Positions 16,929-24,228 of a stretch of 64,000 nucleotides of DNA are shown here, piece after piece. The position numbers and the translations under genes are program-made. The DNA comes from Allobosea sp039673065. Its GTDB lineage: Bacteria > Pseudomonadota > Alphaproteobacteria > Rhizobiales > Beijerinckiaceae. The notes beneath the pieces are model-generated. The model saw only the letters and a program-made list of their open reading frames with translations, was not told where the DNA came from and ran no database searches. Location: contig NZ_JBDJKW010000007.1 of NCBI RefSeq assembly GCF_039673065.1, positions 124,001 to 188,000 of the forward strand, in the 5' to 3' direction. Position 1 is the stretch's first letter. Every line of letters starts with the position of its first letter.

Positions 16929-17429
16929 ATGTTTCTCGTGTTAAAGAAACTGCCAGAACTCAATCTGCCTGATCCATATTTTTCAGGAACTGCCGGATTT
17001 GTCGGCTCCACACTCGAAGAATTGCACGCGGATATGTGCGCATTCGAGCTTTCTGTCGCGCTTCCAGAATCGGTCCGACGATCTCACGATGCTATTCGAC
17101 ACGCTTATATCTACGCGTATTTTTCATATGATCTGCTGACTACGGCAGCGAGCCAGACATTCCCTTGCCTTGAACTCGCTTTGCGCGAGCGGATCGGTCA
17201 CCAGTTCGCTGGTCGCGTGGACAAAAAGGGAAGGCCACGCCTGGCCATGCTCGACGAGTTACTGAAATCCGCTAAGGAACAGAATCTGATTTCTTCAGAA
17301 ATCGAATATCTGAGCAAGATGCGCAATATGTTCGCGCACGGAAGCGATGCCGTGCTGAACCCTCCTATGTTTCTGACCACTTTTGAAATCGTCACCAACA
17401 TCATCCGGGAACTCTACCCCAGCCCATAG
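16929..17429 (+). CDS. HEPN-like small protein, putative RNase or dimerising domain
   Basis: A 166-residue, mostly helical protein with MRNMFAHGSD near the C-terminus: R132, N133 and H137 match the Rx4-6H motif of HEPN-fold proteins, many of which are RNases in toxin-antitoxin, CRISPR and abortive systems. The preceding helices (LELALRERIGHQF, then LDELLKSAKEQNLI and IEYLSKMRNMFAHG) follow the usual HEPN order, in which the RNxxxH helix packs against an earlier helix. No MNT nucleotidyltransferase or other partner is adjacent. The AT content is higher than that of its neighbours, suggesting separate acquisition. Non-catalytic HEPN versions exist, so RNase activity is unproven. Confidence 0.55.
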   Translation: MFLVLKKLPELNLPDPYFSGTAGFVGSTLEELHADMCAFELSVALPESVRRSHDAIRHAYIYAYFSYDLLTTAASQTFPCLELALRERIGHQFAGRVDKKGRPRLAMLDELLKSAKEQNLISSEIEYLSKMRNMFAHGSDAVLNPPMFLTTFEIVTNIIRELYPSP

Positions 17430-18193
17430 GTGTAGTTGCCATTCTCTTGGTATGCACGATTTAACGTTGCCCTGCGGGCCGCGCTTTCGGCTGCGCCGGA
17501 ACCACGCCAAGGGCGCGTTTCCGCCATTCGGCTTCAATCGCTAACGCGAAGAGCGGCGGGTGCAGGCTCTTCCGTGGATAAAGCCCCACTCGGGTTAGCG
17601 AGGGCGTGGCTATGTCTGCTCACAGTGGCGGCGGCAAGATCATGACAGCGGTTTCTCCCGTTCTCGACATCGACGCCCTCGGCCGGGTAGTGCGCGTTGA
17701 ATCCTGGATTGCCTGTTGACGAGAACGGTCACGTTGCTCCGGCGGGTGATCGGCTCCGGCCTGCCAACGCCGACGCTGCGACGACGGTGAAGATCAGGAA
17801 GCGCCCACGTCTGCCCGTGGAGGATGATAGGCCTTGCCGTTGAAGGTCAGGCGTAAGGTTGACACGACCGAAGGTTTGCGAAGGTTTGCGTGTCTGGCGC
17901 GGAGGCCGACCGCCGCCGATGCCGTGTTCCTTGGATTTCTCTGACAGCCACGCCCACGGCGTCCTCGAATGGATTGGGTCTGACCGAAGACCGGCTGCGC
18001 CTCGCTCGTCTTCCCGCAACGTCCGTCGCCAGCTTTTTCCGCCGCCTGCGGCTTTGCATCGCGAGGCAAAAAGCCGTCGTCGGCCGCCTTCCACTGCGTT
18101 TCAGCCCTACGGGTGCGGGGCCGATCGTCCCCGGTCGCACGACCACCATCGAGGTCGCGATGGGCGCGGCCGGATGCGAAAAGGAACACGACA
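17430..18193. other. 764-bp stretch without a convincing gene
   Basis: Open frames here are GC-driven and disagree with one another. Visible structure includes GAAGAGC/GCTCTTC (17548-17572) and a 10-bp tandem duplication AAGGTTTGCG (17871-17890). Just upstream of the DUF736 gene, GTGCG and CGCAC arms around 18113-18142 could form a hairpin. It is probably leader or regulatory DNA for the DUF736 gene. Confidence 0.5.
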
Positions 18194-18511
18194 ATGGCGA
18201 CTATCGGCACCTTCACCAAGAACGAAAACGGCGCGGGCTTCACCGGCGCGGTCAAGACCCTGACCCTCAACGTCAAGGCCAAGTTCGTCCCCACCGATGG
18301 CGACAGCGAGCGCGGTCCCGACTTCCGCATCTTCGCAGGGGCCACGGAATTCGGAGCGGCCTGGAAGAAGACCGCCCGCGAGACGCAGCGCGAATACCTC
18401 TCCGTCAAGCTGGACGACCCGAGCTTCCCCGCACCGATCTACGCCAGCCTGGTCGAGGGCGAGGACGGCGAAGCCCACAACCTCATCTGGTCCCGCCGCA
18501 ACGGCGACTGA
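18194..18511 (+). CDS. DUF736 family protein (first copy)
   Basis: A 105-residue DUF736 protein with the typical opening MATIGTFTKNENGAGFTGAV, then an internal RIFAGATEFGAAWKKT and a C-terminal LIWSRRNGD. These small beta-rich proteins are carried by conjugative elements and plasmids of Proteobacteria; the function is unknown, and single-strand or nucleic acid binding has been suggested from their context. A second, diverged DUF736 gene lies at 24815 in the mobilisation block. ATG 18194 has AAAGGAA upstream; longer in-frame versions begin in non-conserved sequence. Confidence 0.85.
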   Translation: MATIGTFTKNENGAGFTGAVKTLTLNVKAKFVPTDGDSERGPDFRIFAGATEFGAAWKKTARETQREYLSVKLDDPSFPAPIYASLVEGEDGEAHNLIWSRRNGD

Positions 18512-18577
18512 GCCGGGCATTTCCCGCAGCCCCACTCACCCGAGCGGGGCTGCGTCATGGTCATGGCCGCCACCGCC

Positions 18578-18955
18578 TCAGTAGGCGAAGAAAGGATCGT
18601 TCTTCTGATGGGCGCGACAGGTTTCGAATTTCGTGGACTTCGTCCACTTGGTCTCCGGAGCCTTTTTCGTATCGGAGAGGATCGACCACCCGGAAAGCAG
18701 CGTAATTACGCGCTTCTCCAGAACGATTTTCCGCCCAACCTTACCCTCGGCCGCAGCCTTGGCTCGATCAAAGGCTTTTTTTGCTTCTTCTGTGCTGACG
18801 AACACGCCCCACAACGTCGTGTTCGTCAGGCGGTGAAGCTGCTCCGTTCCGTGAAAGAAATAAAGGAGACCCTCTGCCTCAGCGCATTCCACAAACTCTT
18901 TGTACTGCGAAGACGCGCCGACCTTGAAATCATAGGTTACGAGATAGTCCGCCAA
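18578..18955 (-). CDS. Small protein, Cas2/SinR-like fold suspected
   Basis: A 125-residue protein. TTG 18955 is preferred over the longer frame because GGGAGGG lies 6 bases upstream and the protein then begins with ADYLVTYDFKVG, a first strand typical of the SinR/Cas2-like ferredoxin fold. A later segment (LTNTTLWGVFVSTEEAKKAF) fits the second half of that fold. Related proteins include VapD-type RNases, but no catalytic residues are certain here. It is the only backbone gene in this part on the minus strand. Treat the fold call as a suggestion. Confidence 0.5.
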   Translation of the reverse strand: MADYLVTYDFKVGASSQYKEFVECAEAEGLLYFFHGTEQLHRLTNTTLWGVFVSTEEAKKAFDRAKAAAEGKVGRKIVLEKRVITLLSGWSILSDTKKAPETKWTKSTKFETCRAHQKNDPFFAY

Positions 18956-19036
18956 AGTATTTCCCTCCCATATCGTTGCCTTGCATGTGGGTATGGGCGT
19001 GCCCAAAGCCAACCCACCGCGTGTCAGGCAATACGG

Positions 19037-19344
19037 CGATCGGGGTGTGCGGATTTCAGGGTTTGCGGCTTTGCACATCCCGATCAGTTCCTGATGCCCG
19101 GCGCCCGCTAGCGCTCATGCCGGACGGGTCTGGCTAGGGGCGCTGCCCCCGCGCGGCGCAAGGGATCGCTGACGCTCGTCCAGGCCGGTGTCCCCGGCCT
19201 TCCTCCACGTCGTTCCTCCGTTCCGTGCAGGCCGGGTGATTCCCCTCCGGCCCGGCCGCCCTTGCACCTTGCTACCCCGGTCTCGGCGACGGCCAGGGTT
19301 GCAGCGCAGCGCTGCGCTCCAACCCAGACCCACGGAGACAGATC
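19037..19344 (+). promoter_or_regulatory. Structured leader, copy B, upstream of the DUF932 gene
   Basis: This stretch is related to 13920-14265. It opens with a 13-bp hairpin (19038-19050 with 19073-19085, one G-U), contains GTGCAGGCCGGGTGAT (19225-19240, identical to copy A) and ends with a hairpin at 19296-19325, 20 bases before ATG 19345. No coding frame is credible in it. Confidence 0.6.
19296..19325 (+). promoter_or_regulatory. Pre-start hairpin, leader B
   Basis: GGGTTG pairs with CAACCC, followed by a C/C mismatch and AGCGCA pairing with TGCGCT around a GCGC loop. The fold and its distance to the start codon match leader A, while several pairs differ in a compensating way (TTTC/GAAA in A, TTG/CAA in B). 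Confidence 0.6.
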
Positions 19345-20187
19345 ATGTATCATCAACTCGCCACCCGGTTCGGCCGGAACAGCCACCAGATCAGCGGGCG
19401 CGAAGCCCTCGACAACGAAGCCCTGTACCGACACGTCCCGTCCGTCTTCGCCCGCGAGGCCCATGACAGCCGGTCGAACCGCTATGTGTACGTCCCCACC
19501 ATCGAGATCGTGGAGGGGCTGCGTAAGGAAGGATGGTTTCCGTTCTTCGCCGTGCAGTCGGTGCCGCGCGACGGCAGCCGCCACGGCCACGCCAAGCACA
19601 TGCTGCGCCTTCGCCGGGATGACGGCATCGGCAAGCCGGAGGCGGCGGAAGTCATCATCGTCAACAGCCATGACGGGACATCGGCCTATCAGATGTTCGC
19701 CGGGATGCTGCGCTTCGTCTGCACCAACAGCATGATCGCGGGCGAGCGGTTCGAGGAAGTGCGCGTGCCCCATAAGGGCGGCATACAGGATCGGATCATC
19801 GAAGGCGTCTATACGGTCGCGGAGGACTTCCCGCGCCTGATCGACGCGACCGAGACGATGAAGGAGACCCGCCTGTCGCAGGACGAGCGGCGCGTATTGG
19901 CCGAGGCGAGTCTTGTCGCCCGCTATGGCGAGGACGAAAGTCCCGTCCGCCCCGATCAGATCATCGCCCCGCGCCGCCGCGAGGATGTCGGGCAAAGCCT
20001 GTGGAGCACGTTCAACGTCATTCAGGAGAACATGATACGCGGCGGGCTGGAGGGTCGCCGCACCAATGCCGATGGCCGCATTCGTCGCAGCCAGACCCGT
20101 GCGATCAACGGCATCGACCAGAATGTCGGACTGAACCGGGCGCTGTGGACGCTGGCGGAAGGGATGCAGCGCCTGAAGCGCGGATGA
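19345..20187 (+). CDS. DUF932 phage/plasmid-like protein
   Basis: A 280-residue DUF932 protein. It contains the characteristic YVPTIEIVEGLRKEGWFPF start region, VIIVNSHDGTSAYQ and MLRFVCTNSMIAGE, with the family's Cys/Asn cluster near residue 130. DUF932 proteins are frequent on plasmids, phages and ICEs; the function is not established. A C-terminal RGGLEGRR-type basic segment may contact nucleic acid. ATG 19345 follows ACGGAGACAG. It is preceded by leader copy B and followed by a strong hairpin, so it looks monocistronic. Confidence 0.85.
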   Translation: MYHQLATRFGRNSHQISGREALDNEALYRHVPSVFAREAHDSRSNRYVYVPTIEIVEGLRKEGWFPFFAVQSVPRDGSRHGHAKHMLRLRRDDGIGKPEAAEVIIVNSHDGTSAYQMFAGMLRFVCTNSMIAGERFEEVRVPHKGGIQDRIIEGVYTVAEDFPRLIDATETMKETRLSQDERRVLAEASLVARYGEDESPVRPDQIIAPRRREDVGQSLWSTFNVIQENMIRGGLEGRRTNADGRIRRSQTRAINGIDQNVGLNRALWTLAEGMQRLKRG

Positions 20188-20188
20188 T

Positions 20189-20230
20189 CGTAAAGCCGTG
20201 CAGCCGGATTTCCGGTTGCACGGCTTTACG
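20189..20230 (+). terminator. Long perfect hairpin after the DUF932 gene
   Basis: CGTAAAGCCGTGCA (20189-20202) pairs exactly with TGCACGGCTTTACG (20217-20230), and the interior GCCGGA/TCCGGT extends the stem to about 19 bp. It begins one base after the stop codon. There is no T run. Its interior and the bases after it (CACATCCTGA) resemble the first hairpins of leaders A and B, so it belongs to the same repeat family. Confidence 0.65.
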
Positions 20231-20344
20231 TCTTTCCGGTTCCGCACATCCTGAGATTTTCCGCCGATCCATGGAGCCGGATCGGCGGGCGCGGCCATGT
20301 CGATGACACGGCCGCTGCTCGCCGGGCTGCGCCCGGCTCGCCAA

Positions 20345-20460
20345 ATCACATCTGCGATGTTAAGTAATGATTCACCAATATTGATCGGATTGTACGATAT
20401 ACATATCCGATAACAGCAAGTTCAAAATATACCTCAAGTTGTGAACACTTCGTCTTTCCG
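20345..20460. promoter_or_regulatory. AT-rich island with inverted repeat upstream of the frameshifted activator
   Basis: A roughly 115-bp AT-rich patch in GC-rich DNA. It contains ATCGGAT (20384-20390) and its reverse complement ATCCGAT (20405-20411) with 14 bases between. It lies 35-150 bp before ATG 20496 and is the likely promoter/operator of the activator gene. The sequence does not match a tra box that I recognise. Confidence 0.5.
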
Positions 20461-20495
20461 GCGCCGACGGCGCATGGGAAGAAAGAGGTGACGCC

Positions 20496-21288
20496 ATGCC
20501 GAGTTCTGACTGGCGCGCGCCGGCAGCTTACGGACATGCTCAGAGCATTCCTGCCGCCGGCTTCGCTTGGGAATATCTCCGTCGCGATGACGAGTATCGC
20601 CGCGACTTCCATCGCATGAAACGGAAATCCGGTCACGACATCGAGGCGCAGACCGCGTTCTCCAACCGCTGGGGGTTACGATTTCGCGGCGGACCCGGAT
20701 CAGCCTGCCGATCGCGCCGCGCTCTTCTGGACGCCCGCGCTCCAGCCTGACGCCTTCGAGCTTCGTCCATCAGGCGATCCCCCCGGCGACTTCGCCATAC
20801 CCATCGTGCTGCCGGAGCTTCCCGGTCTCGCGGCACGATCGGCGATCGACAGCGCCTGGCACGGTCTTTGGCGCGGATCGGGCGGGGAGCATCGATTCTG
20901 GCTCGCGGACCCGCCGCCGGATGGCCGGGCGAACTTCGTCGTCGTCCTGCCGCTCGACGCCCTGTTCGAGCTGCGCGCCGAGGCCGCGCTGCGGTTCTGG
21001 CTGGCGCTGGCCGGACGCCCGCCCGGCGACCGGCGGCACGACCTTCCGCCCCAGACCCGTGATCGGCACATCCTGATCCTGCGTGCACTCGACGCGAAGC
21101 TGGCCGGCGCCAGCTATCGCGTCATCGCCGAAGCGCTGCTCGGCTTCCAAGGCCGGTCGAAGAACGATTGGGAGGTCAGCCCCTTGAAGAACAAGGTCCG
21201 CCGCCTCGTTGCAGACGGCCTGTTCTACATGCGCGGCGGCTATCGCCAGCTGCTCCATTATCCGGTTCGCGTGCCACGCCACCGCTGA
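20496..21288 (+). CDS. DUF2285 excision activator split by +1 frameshift (FseA-like)
   Basis: Two frames make one protein. Frame 1 (20496-20750) encodes a DUF6499-type start (SDWRAPAAYGHAQSIPAAGF) up to NRWG; it then diverges and stops after 84 residues. Moving +1 at the five-G run 20671-20675 continues as YDFAADPDQPADRAALFW and runs to 21288, giving a 263-residue product with a C-terminal DUF2285 domain (RHILILRALDA, then GGYRQLL). In ICEMlSymR7A the DUF6499/DUF2285 activator FseA is made by exactly such a programmed +1 frameshift and switches on the excisionase gene rdfS. Here the excisionase gene is also next downstream. A sequencing error or decayed gene is the alternative. The GGG-T context lets tRNA-Gly re-pair on GGT. 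Confidence 0.75.
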
Positions 21289-21326
21289 AGAGCGGCGTGG
21301 CCTCGGTTTCAGCCAGCATCTTCGGG

Positions 21327-21358
21327 GTGCCGGAATCACACCCTCCTGATTCCGGCAC
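21327..21358. promoter_or_regulatory. Perfect inverted repeat between activator and excisionase
   Basis: GTGCCGGAATCA (21327-21338) and TGATTCCGGCAC (21347-21358) are exact 12-bp arms around an 8-base spacer. It lies 38 bp after the activator stop and 86 bp before the excisionase start. It could be the activator's binding site or an intercistronic terminator; no T run follows. Confidence 0.6.
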
Positions 21359-21444
21359 GCTGCAAGCCGCCGATCCTCCGCCACGGTTCGCCATAGCCGC
21401 TGTCATCCGCCGACAGCCGCCGAACTCGACCCGGAGGTCCAATC

Positions 21445-21714
21445 ATGATCGACCCGAAGACGGGGCTGCCGCCCCGATTCCTGCGCACGCCCGATGCGGC
21501 CCGCTTTCTCGGCATATCGCTGCGGACGCTGGAGAAGCACCGAACCTACGGCACCGGCCCGACCTATCGCAAGATCGGCGGGCGCGTCGTCTATGCGCTG
21601 GACGATTTGCAAGCCTGGACGGCCGTCGCCGCCCGCAAATCCACCACCGACAAGGATGCCGACCGGGTGTACCCAGCGCGGCCCCTGACGCCCGCAGAGC
21701 GGGGCGCACGCTGA
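21445..21714 (+). CDS. MerR/AlpA-type HTH excisionase (RdfS-like)
   Basis: An 89-residue winged-helix protein of the excisionase type: RFLRTPDAARFLGISLRTLEKH is the helix-turn-helix, followed by a GPTYRKIGGRVVY wing and a DDLQAWTAV helix. Such proteins act as recombination directionality factors, bending attachment-site DNA so the integrase excises the element. Its place directly after the DUF2285 activator matches rdfS of ICEMlSymR7A. Its stop abuts the repA start with no gap, so it heads the operon running toward the relaxase. Here its partner would be a serine recombinase, which is unusual for a MerR-type RDF. Confidence 0.75.
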   Translation: MIDPKTGLPPRFLRTPDAARFLGISLRTLEKHRTYGTGPTYRKIGGRVVYALDDLQAWTAVAARKSTTDKDADRVYPARPLTPAERGAR

Positions 21715-22809
21715 ATGTCCGGCGGTCCATCCCCTGACGCCAGACGGCGCGCGCAGCGCCTCGCCGGTAGCGAGCGGGCGCGGCTCGATCCCTTCGTCGT
21801 CGCGACGGGCGATGCCAGCCCCCGCGACCAGCGCGACCTGATGGAGCGGCCGTTCTTCTCGCTCGCCAAGGCCAAGCGGGTAGCGCCGATCCTCTATGAA
21901 TCCGGCGGCGTCCGCGTTGAGGTCTTCGCTATGCCCGAGCATGGCATGGCGACCATCTGGGACGCCGATGTGCTGATCTGGGCGGCGTCGCAGATCGTCG
22001 AGGCCGAGAACCACAGCCTGAAGACATCGCGCTTCCTGCGGTTCACGCCGTACCAGCTCCTGATGGCGATCGGCCGGGGCACCGGCGCGCGCGAATACCG
22101 GCTGCTCAAGGGCGCGTTCGCCCGCCTGCAATCGACCGTCATCGCCACGACCATCCGCAACGGTGAGCGCTGGCGGCGGCATCAGTTCTCCTGGATCAAC
22201 GAATGGGAGGAGATGACCACCCATGACGGCCGCGTCGAGGGCATGGAGTTCGTGCTGCCCGACTGGTTCTATCGCGGCGTCATAGACCGCTCGCTGGTGC
22301 TGGCCATCGACCCCGATTATTTCCGGCTGACCGGCGGGATCGAGCGCTGGCTCTACCGCGTCGCCCGCAAGCACGCCGGCCGTCAGGTCCATGGGTGGAT
22401 CTTCGAGGTCGCCCACCTCCATGAGAAGTCCGGCAGTCTGGCGCGGTCGTCCGACTTCGCCCTCGACATCCGCCGTATTGTCGCCCGCCAGCCGCTGCCC
22501 GGATACCGCCTCGACATCTGGCGGGAGGGACGGCGTGAACTGCTGCAAATCCGGCCCTCCCGCTTGTCCACAGTGCCTGTGGACGGGGCTGTGGAAACGC
22601 TCGTGATTTCGGGCGCAAACGGTATCGGGACTTCGGGCGCGGGACTATCGGGATTTCGGGCGCACGGACCGCAGTTAACCCTCTGGCCCGAAAAGCGGAA
22701 TCCGACCGCTAACTTAGAGTCTAACCAAGAATCTAACTCTTTGTCTTTGACGCGGGCGGGCGCGAGCCATGGTGCCAGTGCCGCCGGGCGATCGAGGCGC
22801 GTGCCATGA
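21715..22809 (+). CDS. repA: Replication initiator protein A (RepA)
   Basis: A 364-residue RPA-family initiator. Conserved blocks include DLMERPFFSLAKAKRV, YESGGVRVEVFAMPEHGMAT, FTPYQLLMAIGRGTG and the C-terminal winged-helix region HLHEKSGSLARSSDFALDI. It would start replication of the excised circle. The last ~70 codons overlap three iteron-like repeats and DnaA-box-like sites, so the origin may lie inside the gene. It begins immediately after the excisionase stop and ends in an ATGA overlap with parA. Replication by an ICE fits known cases where the circular form replicates transiently. Confidence 0.85.
   Translation: MSGGPSPDARRRAQRLAGSERARLDPFVVATGDASPRDQRDLMERPFFSLAKAKRVAPILYESGGVRVEVFAMPEHGMATIWDADVLIWAASQIVEAENHSLKTSRFLRFTPYQLLMAIGRGTGAREYRLLKGAFARLQSTVIATTIRNGERWRRHQFSWINEWEEMTTHDGRVEGMEFVLPDWFYRGVIDRSLVLAIDPDYFRLTGGIERWLYRVARKHAGRQVHGWIFEVAHLHEKSGSLARSSDFALDIRRIVARQPLPGYRLDIWREGRRELLQIRPSRLSTVPVDGAVETLVISGANGIGTSGAGLSGFRAHGPQLTLWPEKRNPTANLESNQESNSLSLTRAGASHGASAAGRSRRVP
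22564..22664. other. Putative replication origin (oriV): DnaA-like boxes and iterons
   Basis: TTGTCCACA (22564-22572) is one mismatch from the DnaA box, and TGTGGAC (22578-22584) and TGTGGAAAC (22590-22598) are weaker reverse-oriented versions. Then the unit RANTTCGGGCGCR appears three times, at 22605-22617, 22629-22641 and 22652-22664, with 23-24 bp periodicity, about two helical turns. All lie within the 3' part of repA. A more AT-rich tract with GAGTCTAACC and GAATCTAACTC follows at 22711-22745. Confidence 0.55.
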
Positions 22810-23459
22810 TCGTCGCGCTGCTCAACCAAAAGGGCGGCGTCGGCAAGACGACGCTGGCCCTGCATCTCGCAGGCGAATGGGCGAGGACCGGCAGCCGCGT
22901 CACCCTGATCGATGCGGACCCGCAAGGCTCTGCCCTCGACTGGTCGCAGCAGCGGGCGCGTGAGGGTTGCCCACGCCTGTTCGGCACCGTCGGCCTGGCC
23001 CGCGACACCTTGCATCGGGAAGCGCCCGAGCTGGCGCGCGATGTCGATCACGTCGTCATCGACGGACCGCCGCGCGTCGCGGGCCTGATGCGCTCGGCGC
23101 TGCTCGCGACCGACCTGGTGCTGATCCCGGTGCAGCCGTCGCCGTTCGACGGCTGGGCCTCGGCCGAGATGCTGGCGCTCCTCACGGAGGCGCGCATCTA
23201 CCGGCGCGAGCTGGCCGCGCGCTTCGTGCTCAATCGCTGTGGCGCGCGCACCATCATCGCCCGCGAGACGGCCGAGACGCTGGCCGACCATGATCCGCCC
23301 TTGCTCGCCTCCACCATCGGCCAGCGTGTCGTCTTCGCCGACGCCGCGCAGTCCGGTCGGCTCGCATCGGAGATCGACGCCGACAGTCCGGCCGCGCGCG
23401 AGATCGCCGCGCTGGCCGCCGAGATCGGCCGCCTCAACATCGCAAGGTTCGCACCATGA
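22806..23459 (+). CDS. parA: ParA-family partition ATPase
   Basis: A 217-residue Walker-type ATPase with the deviant Walker A LNQKGGVGKTTLA (about 6-18), a switch I region LIDADPQGSALDW and a hydrophobic VVIDGPP Walker B. It is a short ParA without an N-terminal HTH, like the small plasmid segregation types that pair with an RHH centromere binder. The next gene encodes such an RHH protein, overlapping by ATGA. It probably stabilises the excised circle in dividing cells. Confidence 0.9.
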   Translation: MIVALLNQKGGVGKTTLALHLAGEWARTGSRVTLIDADPQGSALDWSQQRAREGCPRLFGTVGLARDTLHREAPELARDVDHVVIDGPPRVAGLMRSALLATDLVLIPVQPSPFDGWASAEMLALLTEARIYRRELAARFVLNRCGARTIIARETAETLADHDPPLLASTIGQRVVFADAAQSGRLASEIDADSPAAREIAALAAEIGRLNIARFAP

Positions 23460-23710
23460 GCGAACGGTTCCCGAAACGCGGCTTCGCGGCACGACCCGCC
23501 GATCCCGAACGCTGGGTCAAGGCCACCAAGCTGCCATCGGCTCGGACAGGCGACGGTGCTGCGTTCACCGCGCGATTGACGATCGATATCGCGCCGGAGC
23601 TGCGCGGCCGCATCAAGATTGTGGCGTTCGGGCGCGGGATCACCGTCGCCGACATGCTGCGCGAGCTGCTCACGCGCGAATTTCCACCCACCGAAGGAGA
23701 CCCATCATGA
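23456..23710 (+). CDS. Ribbon-helix-helix partition partner
   Basis: An 84-residue protein whose C-terminal half (FTARLTIDIAPELRGRIKI, then ITVADMLRELLTREF) is a ribbon-helix-helix DNA-binding fold. Together with the overlapping parA upstream it forms a type Ib-like partition pair, the RHH protein binding centromere sites and usually repressing the operon. The start overlaps the parA stop and the end overlaps the DUF2840 start. Confidence 0.75.
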   Translation: MSERFPKRGFAARPADPERWVKATKLPSARTGDGAAFTARLTIDIAPELRGRIKIVAFGRGITVADMLRELLTREFPPTEGDPS

Positions 23711-24228
23711 GCGGCAACGCGGCTCCCCGCGTACGCGGCGGCCCCGTGCCGTCAGCGCTTCCATCCGACAGCCTGACCCAGGTCGAACTCACCCATGTCG
23801 AGAAGAAGATCGAGCACTGGATCAGGTTCGGCCGTGAAGTCCGTGAACAGATCCTCGACCGTCGTCGGCGCATCTATTCGTTTCGGCCGGACGCCATCTT
23901 CGCTTTCGTCCGCTGGGCGTCGAACGACTTCGGCACGATCTTCTCGCGCATCGACATCGTGCGCGCCGTGGAGCCGCACGAACCCTATCAGACGCTGCCC
24001 TTCGTGCGGCCCGGTGGCGACATCCTGCTGAAGATCGACGGCTGGCCCAAGGTCGAACAGGTGCTCCGGCACATCGACGCAATCCAGGCGATCGGCATCG
24101 ATCCCGAGGATGTCTCGCCCGACCATTGGCGGCATGTCCACAACCGGCTGACTGCCGGACACGAGCCGCGCGCCTACACCGCCGACCAGCATCAGGCGTT
24201 CCTCAAGCGCCGGAGGGCCGAGCCATGA
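23707..24228 (+). CDS. DUF2840 family protein
   Basis: A 173-residue DUF2840 protein with the conserved TQVELTHVEKKIEHWIRFG opening and LPFVRPGGDILLKIDGWPKV. The family occurs almost only in alphaproteobacterial conjugative elements between parA and traF, as here; the function is unknown. ATG 23707 overlaps the previous stop (ATGA), and its own stop overlaps the traF start, so expression is tightly coupled. Confidence 0.85.
   Translation: MSGNAAPRVRGGPVPSALPSDSLTQVELTHVEKKIEHWIRFGREVREQILDRRRRIYSFRPDAIFAFVRWASNDFGTIFSRIDIVRAVEPHEPYQTLPFVRPGGDILLKIDGWPKVEQVLRHIDAIQAIGIDPEDVSPDHWRHVHNRLTAGHEPRAYTADQHQAFLKRRRAEP

Noticed and set aside
17890..18705. 271-codon frame covering the DUF736 gene
   Set aside because: Composition is Arg/Gly-rich noise, and it overlaps the conserved DUF736 frame, which has its own ribosome site.
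20496..20750. The 84-residue frame as a complete independent gene
   Set aside because: The sequence after the G run loses family resemblance exactly where the +1 frame regains it; treated as the first part of a frameshifted product.
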